Part shown: positions 1-6,577 of the stretch, piece after piece
Layout: each line of letters begins with the position of its first letter
Numbering within the stretch: position 1 is the stretch's first letter
Assembly (NCBI GenBank): GCA_031418395.1
Contig: JANOXL010000276.1
Coordinates: 1 to 14,106, forward strand
DNA: 14,106 nucleotides
Direction of reading: 5' to 3'
From: JANYCG01 sp031418395
GTDB lineage: Bacteria > Pseudomonadota > Gammaproteobacteria > Burkholderiales > Burkholderiaceae_C
The notes under the pieces: model-generated
Database searches by the model: none
What the model was told of the DNA's origin: nothing
What the model saw: only the letters and a program-made list of their open reading frames with translations
Made by a program: the position numbers and the translations under genes

Positions 1-1039
1 CATTGAGCATGAACTCGAACGGCAGGTCGCTGCGGCCAACCTCTGTCTCCTGAGCCAGCGGCGCTCCGGCAAGCGCCTGCTCCATGTACCGCCGCGGCTC
101 CCGGTAGCGCACCTGACGCATGATCCGGTGGGCAAAGCTGAGCTTGCTGTGGGCGCCCGCGCCGATGCCCAGGTAGTCGCCGAACTGCCAGTAGTTCAGG
201 TTGTGCCGGCAGGCATGGTCGGCTCGGGCATAGGCCGAGACTTCATAGCGCTGCAGGCCGGCGGCGCCGGTCATCTCGGTGATCCGGTCGAGCATGTCCC
301 AGGCCAGGTCCTCGGGCGGCAGCAGTGGCGGGAACTTGGCGAAATAGGTGTTGGCCTCGACCGTCAGGTGGTACACCGACAGATGCGGTTGCGCCAGCGC
401 CAGCGCCTGAGCAACGTCGTGCTCCAGGTCGGCGAGGGTCTGGCCGGGCAGCGCGTACATCAAGTCCAGATTAAAAGTGTCAAAGGCATCAGCGGCCTCC
501 TCTACGGCAGCCCTGGCCTGAGCGGCGTCGTGAACACGGCCCAAGACCTTCAGGTTGGCGTCGTTAAAACTCTGCACACCGATGGACAGGCGCGTCACCC
601 CAGCCGCGCGGAAGGCGCGGAAGCGGTCTTTCTCGAAAGTGCCGGGGTTGGCCTCTAATGTGATCTCACAGTCAGGCGTGAGACGCAAGCGAGCGCGCAC
701 ATCACCCAGCAGCCGATCCATGGACTCTGCCGAAAACAAGCTGGGGGTGCCGCCACCCAAAAAGATGCTGTGAACCGGGCGGCCCCAGATAAGCGGCAAA
801 GCGGCATCCAGATCAGCCACCAGCGCGTCGATGTAGCGCGCCTGCGGTAAGAGCGCAGGTGCCAGCTCGTGCGAATTGAAATCGCAATACGGGCATTTTT
901 TGAGGCACCAAGGCAGATGGACGTACAGCGAGAGCGGCGGCAGCGCCGCCAACTGCAAACTACCGGGCCGCATGTAGTGAGTCACCGGTGGCAAGGGGCC
1001 CTGGGTCGCAGCATCAGGCTCTGTCCGGATTGGAATCAT
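1..1039 (-). CDS. hemW: HemW, radical-SAM haem chaperone (partial, C-terminus cut by window edge)
   Basis: Translating the minus strand from the ATG at 1039 gives an open frame running off the window, with 346 codons visible. Residues 41-52 read HLPWCLKKCPYC, a radical-SAM CX3CX2C motif (C45, C49, C52) preceded by the YVH signature of the HemN/HemW family. GGGTPS follows, then SIGVQSFN and CRHNLNYW with GIGAGAHS, which are typical of HemW. HemW is known to bind haem and a 4Fe-4S cluster and to deliver haem to client enzymes such as respiratory proteins. It lacks the coproporphyrinogen dehydrogenase activity of HemN, although databases often mislabel it so. The winged-helix-like C-terminal end is outside the window. 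The start overlaps the rdgB stop as ATGA, which implies translational coupling. Family assignment is firm; the function is by homology. Confidence 0.93.
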   Translation of the reverse strand, partial: MIPIRTEPDAATQGPLPPVTHYMRPGSLQLAALPPLSLYVHLPWCLKKCPYCDFNSHELAPALLPQARYIDALVADLDAALPLIWGRPVHSIFLGGGTPSLFSAESMDRLLGDVRARLRLTPDCEITLEANPGTFEKDRFRAFRAAGVTRLSIGVQSFNDANLKVLGRVHDAAQARAAVEEAADAFDTFNLDLMYALPGQTLADLEHDVAQALALAQPHLSVYHLTVEANTYFAKFPPLLPPEDLAWDMLDRITEMTGAAGLQRYEVSAYARADHACRHNLNYWQFGDYLGIGAGAHSKLSFAHRIMRQVRYREPRRYMEQALAGAPLAQETEVGRSDLPFEFMLN

Positions 1040-1641
1040 GGTGTGAACCAATTCGCGCGCATCAAATCCACCATGGCGCGCGTTGCGATGCCCCTGTGGC
1101 TGTGGGCGTTCTTGACTTCCACAGGCAGCTCAGCAAACGTTTTCCCAAACTGCGCAATCCACATCACCGGGTCGAACCCAAAGCCATTTTGGCCAGCGGG
1201 CTGCCGCGCGATCTCGCCCACGGCCCGACCCACGGCAATCAAAGGCTCAGGATCCAGCGGATGCCGAAGTGCCACCAATGTGCTGACCAAGGCGGCGCGC
1301 CGGTTATTGATGTGGGCCATTTGTTCCAGCAAAGCCAGGACGTTGTTGTCATCGCTTTTTGCATACCCAAACTGCGTCGCGTAAAACGCGGTATCCACAC
1401 CGGGCAAGCCGTTGAATGCATCGACACACAGCCCAGCGTCGTCGGCAACCGCAGGCAAGCCACTGATCTGCGAGGCGTGACGCGCCTTGGCCAGTGCGTT
1501 TTCAACAAAACTGCGATGCGGCTCGGGTGCTTCCGGGATGCCCAATGCCGCCTGGCTGATCAACTCGACACCCAAAGGCGCGAACATGGCGAACAACTCG
1601 GCCAGTTTTCCTGGATTCTTGGACGCCAAGACGAGTTTCAT
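1036..1641 (-). CDS. rdgB: RdgB/HAM1 non-canonical purine NTP pyrophosphatase (dITP/XTP)
   Basis: This 201-residue protein has the full length of the RdgB/HAM1 (ITPase) family. The N-terminus LVLASKNPGKLAEL is the hallmark SxNxxK nucleotide-binding motif. VADDAGLCVDAFNGLPGV is the metal-binding acidic motif (usually ADDSGL, here with Ala for Ser), and NGFGFDPVMW is the C-terminal base-recognition segment. The enzyme hydrolyses dITP, ITP and XTP to monophosphates plus pyrophosphate, keeping deaminated purines out of nucleic acids. AAGGG lies about 5 nt upstream of the ATG as a Shine-Dalgarno site. It starts 22 bp after the rph stop and shares ATGA with hemW, so it is almost certainly co-transcribed with both, an arrangement also seen in other proteobacteria. 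Confidence 0.95.
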   Translation of the reverse strand: MKLVLASKNPGKLAELFAMFAPLGVELISQAALGIPEAPEPHRSFVENALAKARHASQISGLPAVADDAGLCVDAFNGLPGVDTAFYATQFGYAKSDDNNVLALLEQMAHINNRRAALVSTLVALRHPLDPEPLIAVGRAVGEIARQPAGQNGFGFDPVMWIAQFGKTFAELPVEVKNAHSHRGIATRAMVDLMRANWFTP

Positions 1642-1663
1642 GTTGCCCTTTGCAGCCCGATCT

Positions 1664-2383
1664 TCAGGGCTGACGCTGCAACACCATCAGCTCGCCGATG
1701 CCTTTTTCAGCCAGCGCCAAGAGGGCGTTCATCTCCTCGCGTGAGAACGCTGCGCCCTCGGCTGTGCCCTGCACTTCGACAAAGTGGCCAGCGCCAGTCA
1801 TCACGACATTCATGTCGGTATCACAGGCGGAGTCTTCGGTGTATTCGAGGTCCAGGAGCGGCGTACCTTGCACGATGCCCACCGAAATGGCAGCCACCTG
1901 CGCAATGATGGGTGAAGCTGTCAGTTTGCCGCTGGCCAAAAGCTTTTTCACAGCATCCTCGGCGGCCACAAAAGCGCCGGTGATACTGGCAGTGCGCGTG
2001 CCCCCATCGGCCTGCAACACGTCGCAGTCGAGTTGGATCGTGCGTTCACCCAAGGCTTTCAGATCAAACACGGCGCGCATGGAACGGCCAATCAAGCGCT
2101 GAATTTCCTGCGTGCGCCCACTTTGTTTGCCGCGCGCGGCTTCGCGGTCGCTGCGGGTATGGGTGGCGCGCGGCAGCATGCCGTATTCGGCGGTGACCCA
2201 GCCCTCGCCACTGCCGCGTTTGTGGGGCGGTACTTTTTCTTCGACCGATGCAGTGCACAGCACTTTGGTGTTGCCAAACTCGATCAACACCGAGCCTTCG
2301 GCATGGATAGTGAAGTTGCGGGTGATGCGCACGGGGCGCATGGCATTGGCGGCACGGGCGTCCGCGCGAAGGTAGTTGGTCAT
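1664..2383 (-). CDS. rph: Ribonuclease PH
   Basis: The 239-residue product matches the usual 238-240 residue length of RNase PH. Diagnostic stretches are RPVRITRNF with HAEGSVLIEFGNTKVLCTAS near the N-terminus, WVTAEYGMLPRATHTR, the GRTQEIQRLIGRSMRA segment, LDCDVLQADGGTRTASITGA, and DTDMNVVMT with EVQGTAEG near the C-terminus. RNase PH is a phosphate-dependent 3'-5' exoribonuclease that trims tRNA precursors. I choose the ATG at 2383; a GTG two codons upstream (2389) would only add Met-Pro. No clear Shine-Dalgarno site precedes either. The stop is 22 bp from rdgB, and the gap upstream to the phosphatase gene is 91 bp, so rph could also have its own promoter, though I cannot identify one. Confidence 0.96.
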   Translation of the reverse strand: MTNYLRADARAANAMRPVRITRNFTIHAEGSVLIEFGNTKVLCTASVEEKVPPHKRGSGEGWVTAEYGMLPRATHTRSDREAARGKQSGRTQEIQRLIGRSMRAVFDLKALGERTIQLDCDVLQADGGTRTASITGAFVAAEDAVKKLLASGKLTASPIIAQVAAISVGIVQGTPLLDLEYTEDSACDTDMNVVMTGAGHFVEVQGTAEGAAFSREEMNALLALAEKGIGELMVLQRQP

Positions 2384-2474
2384 GGGCACATTTTCGGAGA
2401 AAAGATACTACGCGGTGAACGCGCAGGCAGATGGGAGATTTGATCTGTGGTGATCAGCGATGGAAGATCAAAAA

Positions 2475-3395
2475 TCAGCGTTTTCGGGCCGCCGATCGTT
2501 TGATCGCTTCATTAATTTCGGCAATTGAGCGCTCAATCGCAGCTTCGTCCATATCGTCAAGGTCGGACAACTCAGCGGCCATCGGGTCAATTTGCATGGT
2601 GGACGAAAATCCGCCATCCTCAATGTCTTCGGTGGAAATGTTGGCGCGGGTCGCTTCAAAACCCGCTGGTGTTTCCCACTCGAACGCAATCACGGTGACG
2701 TTGTCGCTGTTGCCGTTGGCTTTCTTAAGTGCGGCGTCCACCAGTTCCGGCACCGAAACGGGAATAGGATTGGCCGCCATTTGCTGGACGATGTCGGGGT
2801 CTTCCACACTGCTCCACAGACCATCGGAACACAACAAGACGCGGTCGCCCTGTTGCAGGGGTACGGGGCCTTTGATATCAAGAATCGGTTTGGTAGGTGA
2901 CCCCAAACACGTGAACAAAATATTACGGTTGCCGACATAACTCGGTTTTCCTACGGGCGTCACCTGGCGCTGTTCTTGATAGGAGTGGTCGCGCGTTCGC
3001 ACCATCATTTCACCTTCGCGCACCAAATACAGCCGCGAATCACCGCAGTGCACCCAACTGACAGTGCCGTCTTGCACCAAGGCCGCAACAATCGTAGTGC
3101 GGGGCGTATCCGCCATGCCACGATCCAGCGCATAACGCAAAATCTGCCGGTGGGCCGCCATGACGGAGTCGGACAAAAAACCAGGTACGTCTTCAATCAG
3201 CGGCGTAGCGGCCTTTTGGTACATGGCGGACATGGTCTGTAAAGCCATTTGCGCCGCCACTTCGCCCTCGGGGTGGCCGCCCATGCCATCGGCCAGCAAA
3301 AACAGGCCCGAGCCCCGCGTATAGCAGTAGCCCATCCGATCTTCATTTTTCTCACGCCCACCTCTGCGGCTGATTTGGAAAACCGAAAACTTCAT
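2475..3395 (-). CDS. PP2C-family Ser/Thr protein phosphatase (PrpC/Stp-like)
   Basis: The 306-residue product carries the metal-dependent PP2C motifs in order: RRGGREKNEDR (N17-E18-D19), LLADGMGGHPEG (D36, G37), HCGDSRLYLV (D119), LLCSDGLW (D191) and GNSDNVTVI (D231-N232). These supply the acidic ligands of the Mn/Mg centre, so it should be catalytically competent and dephosphorylate Ser/Thr. There is no signal peptide or membrane segment. The catalytic core ends near residue 240. A 65-residue tail follows, acidic and Ser/Thr-containing (STEDIEDGGFSSTMQ, then SDLDDMDEAA) and ending in a basic KRSAARKR stretch. Its start overlaps the kinase stop (ATGA), so kinase and phosphatase should be translationally coupled and made in matched amounts. 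The presumed substrates include the neighbouring kinase itself (inference). Confidence 0.93.
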   Translation of the reverse strand: MKFSVFQISRRGGREKNEDRMGYCYTRGSGLFLLADGMGGHPEGEVAAQMALQTMSAMYQKAATPLIEDVPGFLSDSVMAAHRQILRYALDRGMADTPRTTIVAALVQDGTVSWVHCGDSRLYLVREGEMMVRTRDHSYQEQRQVTPVGKPSYVGNRNILFTCLGSPTKPILDIKGPVPLQQGDRVLLCSDGLWSSVEDPDIVQQMAANPIPVSVPELVDAALKKANGNSDNVTVIAFEWETPAGFEATRANISTEDIEDGGFSSTMQIDPMAAELSDLDDMDEAAIERSIAEINEAIKRSAARKR

Positions 3396-4399
3396 TTGGG
3401 TTTATTTCCAAACGACGACGCATTCTTGATGTTCTTCTTGGTGTCTGTGACGATCGTGTCAAACTGCATTCTGACCTTTTCAGTGACCGACAATTTGGTG
3501 TAACGCCGCTCACCTTCACGGCTAAGCTCCTTCTGCAAAGCGAACACCGACTGCGGGCGCGACAACGCGTCGAGCGACATGCACCACTCCACCACTTCAA
3601 TCAAGTTGTCTGAATAAATGCCGCGCAGGCGCGCCAGCGCGATCGCGATGCGGTCTTTTTCGGTGCGTTGCGGCGCTTCATTTGGCGGATAACCTTGCAT
3701 ACAGGCGTAGATGCAGGCACCGATGGCGTAGATGTCCGTCCAGGGGCCCATCGTGGAGTCCCGCCGGTACATTTCTGGCGCGGCAAATCCCGGCGTGTAC
3801 ATCGGGCGGATGAAGTTGCCTTCTTTACTCAGCACCTCACGTGCAGCGCCGAAATCGATCAACACTGACTTGTTGTCGTCGGTGATAAAAATGTTGGCCG
3901 GCTTGATGTCCAGATGCAACATCTTGTGCTGATGCACGATACGCAGGCCACGCAGAATTTCGTCAAACAAAGAGCGTATTGTCGATTCGCGGAAGACCTT
4001 TTGCTGCTTCAGGTCGCGCGCGGTAATGATGAAATCCTGAAGGCTGGCGCCCTCGAGGTAGTTCATCACCATGTAAACGGTTTCGTTTTCGCGAAAGAAG
4101 TTCATCACGCTCACCACCGAAGGGTGGGAGATTTGCGCGAGTGAGCGGCCTTCTTCAAAAAAGCTCTTCAGTCCGAGCCGGTAAAGTGAGAGTTTTTCGG
4201 GCGGCACCTGCGGCGCCAGGTTGCCGGGCTCACGTGAGGCCAGCGAGGACGGCAGGTACTCCTTGACGGCAACTTTTTGCCCCTCGGCATCTTCGGCAAG
4301 ATAGACCACACCAAAACCGCCCGCAGCCACTTTGCGGACAATGCGGTACCCACCGATCATCGTATCGGGCGGTATTGGAGCTGGTTTTGCCTTCGACAT
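3392..4399 (-). CDS. Soluble bacterial Ser/Thr protein kinase (Hanks type, HLD variant)
   Basis: I choose the ATG at 4399, giving 335 residues (MSKAKPAPIP...). Longer starts at 4429 or 4450 add residues with no kinase homology. Kinase motifs: glycine loop AAGGFGVVY (26-33), ATP-binding lysine in VAVKEYLP (K46), candidate alphaC glutamate E83, catalytic loop HLDIKPANIFI (D164, N169), metal-binding IDFGAARE (D182), GFAAPEM (P+1 loop), TDIYAIG (D222) and a late Arg in SRPQS. All essential catalytic residues are present, but the usual HRD arginine is Leu. The VKEYLP signature is characteristic of bacterial kinases paired with PP2C phosphatases. A basic C-terminal tail (300-335) ends the protein. 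I see no membrane or PASTA sensor domain, so it acts in the cytosol. No type VI secretion gene is nearby, so a PpkA/PppA role in secretion is not supported. Confidence 0.92.
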   Translation of the reverse strand: MSKAKPAPIPPDTMIGGYRIVRKVAAGGFGVVYLAEDAEGQKVAVKEYLPSSLASREPGNLAPQVPPEKLSLYRLGLKSFFEEGRSLAQISHPSVVSVMNFFRENETVYMVMNYLEGASLQDFIITARDLKQQKVFRESTIRSLFDEILRGLRIVHQHKMLHLDIKPANIFITDDNKSVLIDFGAAREVLSKEGNFIRPMYTPGFAAPEMYRRDSTMGPWTDIYAIGACIYACMQGYPPNEAPQRTEKDRIAIALARLRGIYSDNLIEVVEWCMSLDALSRPQSVFALQKELSREGERRYTKLSVTEKVRMQFDTIVTDTKKNIKNASSFGNKPK

Positions 4400-4533
4400 A
4401 AAATTGCTTGCGTCTTCGTGTCGGCCCATCCACACGGCCCGTACCCACAATCAGAATCCGCCTTTGTCTCCTTGCTTCTATTTTTGCTGACTCAATCCAC
4501 CATTTAACCCGGTTATCAACCAGACTATTTTCC
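4400..4533. promoter_or_regulatory. Divergent intergenic region between kinase and yicC
   Basis: This 134-bp gap separates the divergently transcribed kinase string and the yicC-gmk-rpoZ string, so promoters for both should lie here. I could not place a convincing -35/-10 pair with normal spacing on either strand. TTGATA occurs on the minus strand and TTGCTG on the plus strand, but neither has a good -10 partner. No long palindrome stands out. The call rests on gene layout, not on recognised boxes. Confidence 0.5.
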
Positions 4534-5451
4534 ATGCCAGTTTACAGCATGACTGGCTATGCCAGCGCCCAGCAAAGTGCCCCTAAACCAACGACAGAAC
4601 CAGGGTCTGCTTCCAGTTCTGCAAGTCAATTGGGCCTGGAAATCCGCTCTGTTAACAGCCGATTTCTCGATTTATCCTTCCGCCTTCCCGAAGACCTGCG
4701 CCAATTTGAGCCAGCGATGCGTGAACTGCTCATCGCCAAACTCAAACGTGGCAAGCTCGAAGTGCGGGCCTTTATTGAGAACACGGCGGCTTCTGCGGTC
4801 AACGAGCCGACGCCCAAACAGTTGCAGCGACTCAACGCCCTGCAGGACAACGTACGAGCCTGGCTGCCCGAGGCCCCCGCTTTAAGTGTTGCCGACGTTA
4901 TCCGTCTGGCGCAGTCTGAACAAGGCTTGAACCGCGATTGGAGCGCCATCATCCTGCCACTGGCGGAGCGTGCGCTCAAAGACCTCCTGTCGGCCCGGCA
5001 ACGTGAAGGCGCGCGTTTGGCGCTGATGTTGCTAGAGCGCGTTGACCAATTACGCGTGTTGGCCACCCAGGCGGTACCTTTGGTGCCACAACTGGTGGCG
5101 CAGCAACGTCAGCGCTTTTTGGAACGTTGGCACGAGGCGCTTGCCTTGGGCGACAGTAACGTGTCAACACAAGTTGCGCAAGAACGCGCTCTGACTGAAG
5201 CGACTGCGTTTGCCATTCGGATCGATGTGGCAGAGGAGATCACACGCCTGAATTCGCACCTGGACGAAATTGAACGACTGATCAAAAAAGGCGGAGAAGT
5301 CGGTAAACGCCTGGACTTTTTGATTCAGGAGTTGCACCGCGAGGCCAATACCATGGGTGCCAAGTCGGCAGCACTGGAATTGACCCACATCTCGGTGGAC
5401 ATGAAGGTGTTGATCGAACAGATGCGTGAACAGGTTCAAAATTTGGAATAA
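4534..5451 (+). CDS. yicC: YicC family endoribonuclease
   Basis: The 305-residue protein begins MPVYSMTGYA, matching the conserved SMTGYA/SMTAFA start of YicC proteins, which fixes the ATG at 4534 despite the lack of a Shine-Dalgarno site. The N-terminal YicC domain includes LEIRSVNSRFLDLSFRLPEDLR. The C-terminal DUF1732 domain contains EEITRLNSHLDEIERLI followed by GKRLDFLIQELHREANTMGAKS, the most diagnostic block. E. coli YicC is 287 residues; the extra length here is mainly a Ser/Thr/Pro-rich linker (about residues 12-30) between the first strand and the EIRSVN segment. In E. coli, YicC has endoribonuclease activity and has been linked to degradation of the small RNA RyhB. It lies 65 bp upstream of gmk on the same strand, a common arrangement. 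Confidence 0.93.
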   Translation: MPVYSMTGYASAQQSAPKPTTEPGSASSSASQLGLEIRSVNSRFLDLSFRLPEDLRQFEPAMRELLIAKLKRGKLEVRAFIENTAASAVNEPTPKQLQRLNALQDNVRAWLPEAPALSVADVIRLAQSEQGLNRDWSAIILPLAERALKDLLSARQREGARLALMLLERVDQLRVLATQAVPLVPQLVAQQRQRFLERWHEALALGDSNVSTQVAQERALTEATAFAIRIDVAEEITRLNSHLDEIERLIKKGGEVGKRLDFLIQELHREANTMGAKSAALELTHISVDMKVLIEQMREQVQNLE

Positions 5452-5460
5452 TTTGGAATA
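5441..5460 (+). repeat. Perfect 10-bp tandem duplication across the yicC stop codon
   Basis: ATTTGGAATA occurs twice back to back. The yicC stop codon TAA (5449-5451) bridges the two units, so the second copy is entirely in the intergenic spacer. It looks like a slippage duplication of the final codons (Asn-Leu-Glu). Confidence 0.9.
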
Positions 5461-5516
5461 ATTGTTCGTCAACACAATTCGCAAGCAAAACAATTCAGGC
5501 TCCAAAGGCAGCACGC

Positions 5517-6137
5517 ATGGACTACCCCGGCAATCTCTTCGTCGTTGCGGCCCCCAGCGGGGCTGGCAAATCCAGCCTGGTCAAAGCGCTGATGGAGTTG
5601 GACGCGCGCGTGCAGCCTTCCATCTCACACACTACGCGGGCGCCGCGCGGGCAGGAAAAACACGGGCGCGAGTATTTTTTCGTGTCCAGCCAGGAATTTG
5701 ATGCCATGGTGGCCGCTGACGCTTTCCTCGAGTGGGCGCACGTCCACGGCGAGCGTTATGGCACCTCGCGCCAGGCCATCGAGGCGCGCATCAGCCAGGG
5801 TGGCGATGTGATTCTGGAAATCGACTACCAGGGGGCCATCCAGATCAAGAAAATATTCGCCAACGCCGTGGGTATCTTTATTTTGCCGCCCAGTTGGGAG
5901 GAGTTGCGCTCCCGACTTGAGCGCCGCGCCGAAGACTCGCCCCACATCATCGAACGACGCCTGACCAACGCAGCGGTCGAGGTGGCGCAGGCCAGCGCAT
6001 TCGACTTCGTTATAATCAACGAGTTGTTCGACCGCGCCTTGTTTGACTTAAAGGCGATTGTTCACGCCCAAAGACTCAAGTTTTCCGCCCAGCGGCGCGC
6101 CCGGGCGGATACTTTCAGGGCGCTGGGGATTCCTTAA
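5517..6137 (+). CDS. gmk: Guanylate kinase
   Basis: The 206-residue product is the normal size for bacterial guanylate kinase (E. coli 207). The P-loop is APSGAGKSS (12-20, K18). The GMP-binding block HTTRAPRGQEKHGREYFFV holds R41, R44 and the HGREYFFV motif, followed by FLEWAHVHGERYGTS, and DVILEIDYQGAIQIKK (D103) carries the Walker-B-like strand. The enzyme phosphorylates GMP to GDP using ATP, feeding GTP synthesis. Its product pool is also the substrate source for the (p)ppGpp enzyme encoded 440 bp further on. AAAGG about 8 nt before the ATG serves as the ribosome binding site. It is followed by rpoZ after a 101-bp gap. Confidence 0.97.
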   Translation: MDYPGNLFVVAAPSGAGKSSLVKALMELDARVQPSISHTTRAPRGQEKHGREYFFVSSQEFDAMVAADAFLEWAHVHGERYGTSRQAIEARISQGGDVILEIDYQGAIQIKKIFANAVGIFILPPSWEELRSRLERRAEDSPHIIERRLTNAAVEVAQASAFDFVIINELFDRALFDLKAIVHAQRLKFSAQRRARADTFRALGIP

Positions 6138-6238
6138 CTGCGCTGAGTTGCTATTTGCAACAACCCCGCTGAACCGTACCAGGCTACCCCAGGTGAGTTG
6201 GGTTTTTCAGCTTTTGCTTGACTTTCAATAGGATTTAT

Positions 6239-6442
6239 ATGGCCCGTATCACTGTCGAAGATTGCCTTGCACAAATCCCCAACCGATTCCAACTGGTGTT
6301 AGCGGCCACTTACCGGGCGCGCATGCTGAGTCAAGGCCACACGCCTAAAATCGAGAGCAAAAACAAACCCGGCGTCACGGCATTACGCGAAATTGCTGCG
6401 GGCAAAATCGGCATTGAGATGTTGAAAAAAGTGCCCCTCTGA
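6239..6442 (+). CDS. rpoZ: RNA polymerase omega subunit
   Basis: The 67-residue product MARITVEDCLAQIPNRFQLV is the classic omega N-terminus, followed by the family block AATYRARMLSQG and ending KPGVTALREIAAGKIGIEML. The length equals that of other betaproteobacterial omega proteins, shorter than E. coli (91). I choose the ATG at 6239 because AGGA (6230-6233) lies 5 nt upstream; the in-frame codon at 6218 would add seven non-conserved residues. Omega helps assemble and stabilise beta-prime and, in E. coli, forms part of a ppGpp binding site on RNA polymerase. Being next to spoT, it places a ppGpp target beside the ppGpp enzyme. Confidence 0.97.
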   Translation: MARITVEDCLAQIPNRFQLVLAATYRARMLSQGHTPKIESKNKPGVTALREIAAGKIGIEMLKKVPL

Positions 6443-6484
6443 CGGCTCACCAAAGCTGGCCGAAATTGGCCCCGCCTTGTCATC

Positions 6485-6510
6485 AAAAGCACCGTTCACG
6501 GTGCTTTTTT
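6485..6510 (+). terminator. Rho-independent terminator after rpoZ
   Basis: A perfect 10-bp stem (AAAAGCACCG, 6485-6494, with CGGTGCTTTT, 6499-6508) closes a TTCA tetraloop and merges into a run of six T (6505-6510). It lies 42 bp past the rpoZ stop and directly ahead of spoT, so it should end most gmk-rpoZ transcripts. Confidence 0.9.
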
Positions 6511-6577
6511 GTTGGATTTTTGTCCGTGCAAACTGCCTCGGAAATCCAAAGAATTCGCACAACGCTATATTCAAGCT

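Noticed and set aside
128..658. 176-codon plus-strand reading frame
   Set aside because: It lies antisense to hemW, which has clear radical-SAM motifs. The frame has no recognisable domain and is a GC-rich shadow.
988..1908. 306-codon plus-strand reading frame
   Set aside because: It is antisense to rdgB and rph, both unmistakable. Long opposite-strand frames are common at this GC content, and its composition (Arg/His/Gln-rich) looks non-coding.
2475..4399. Type VI secretion PpkA/PppA regulatory pair
   Set aside because: The kinase and phosphatase families fit, but no secretion, FHA-domain or Tss gene is present nearby, and the neighbours are RNA and nucleotide housekeeping genes.
6147..6161. 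GTTGC-TATTT-GCAAC hairpin after gmk
   Set aside because: A 5-bp stem without a T-tract is too weak to call a terminator. gmk and rpoZ are probably co-transcribed.
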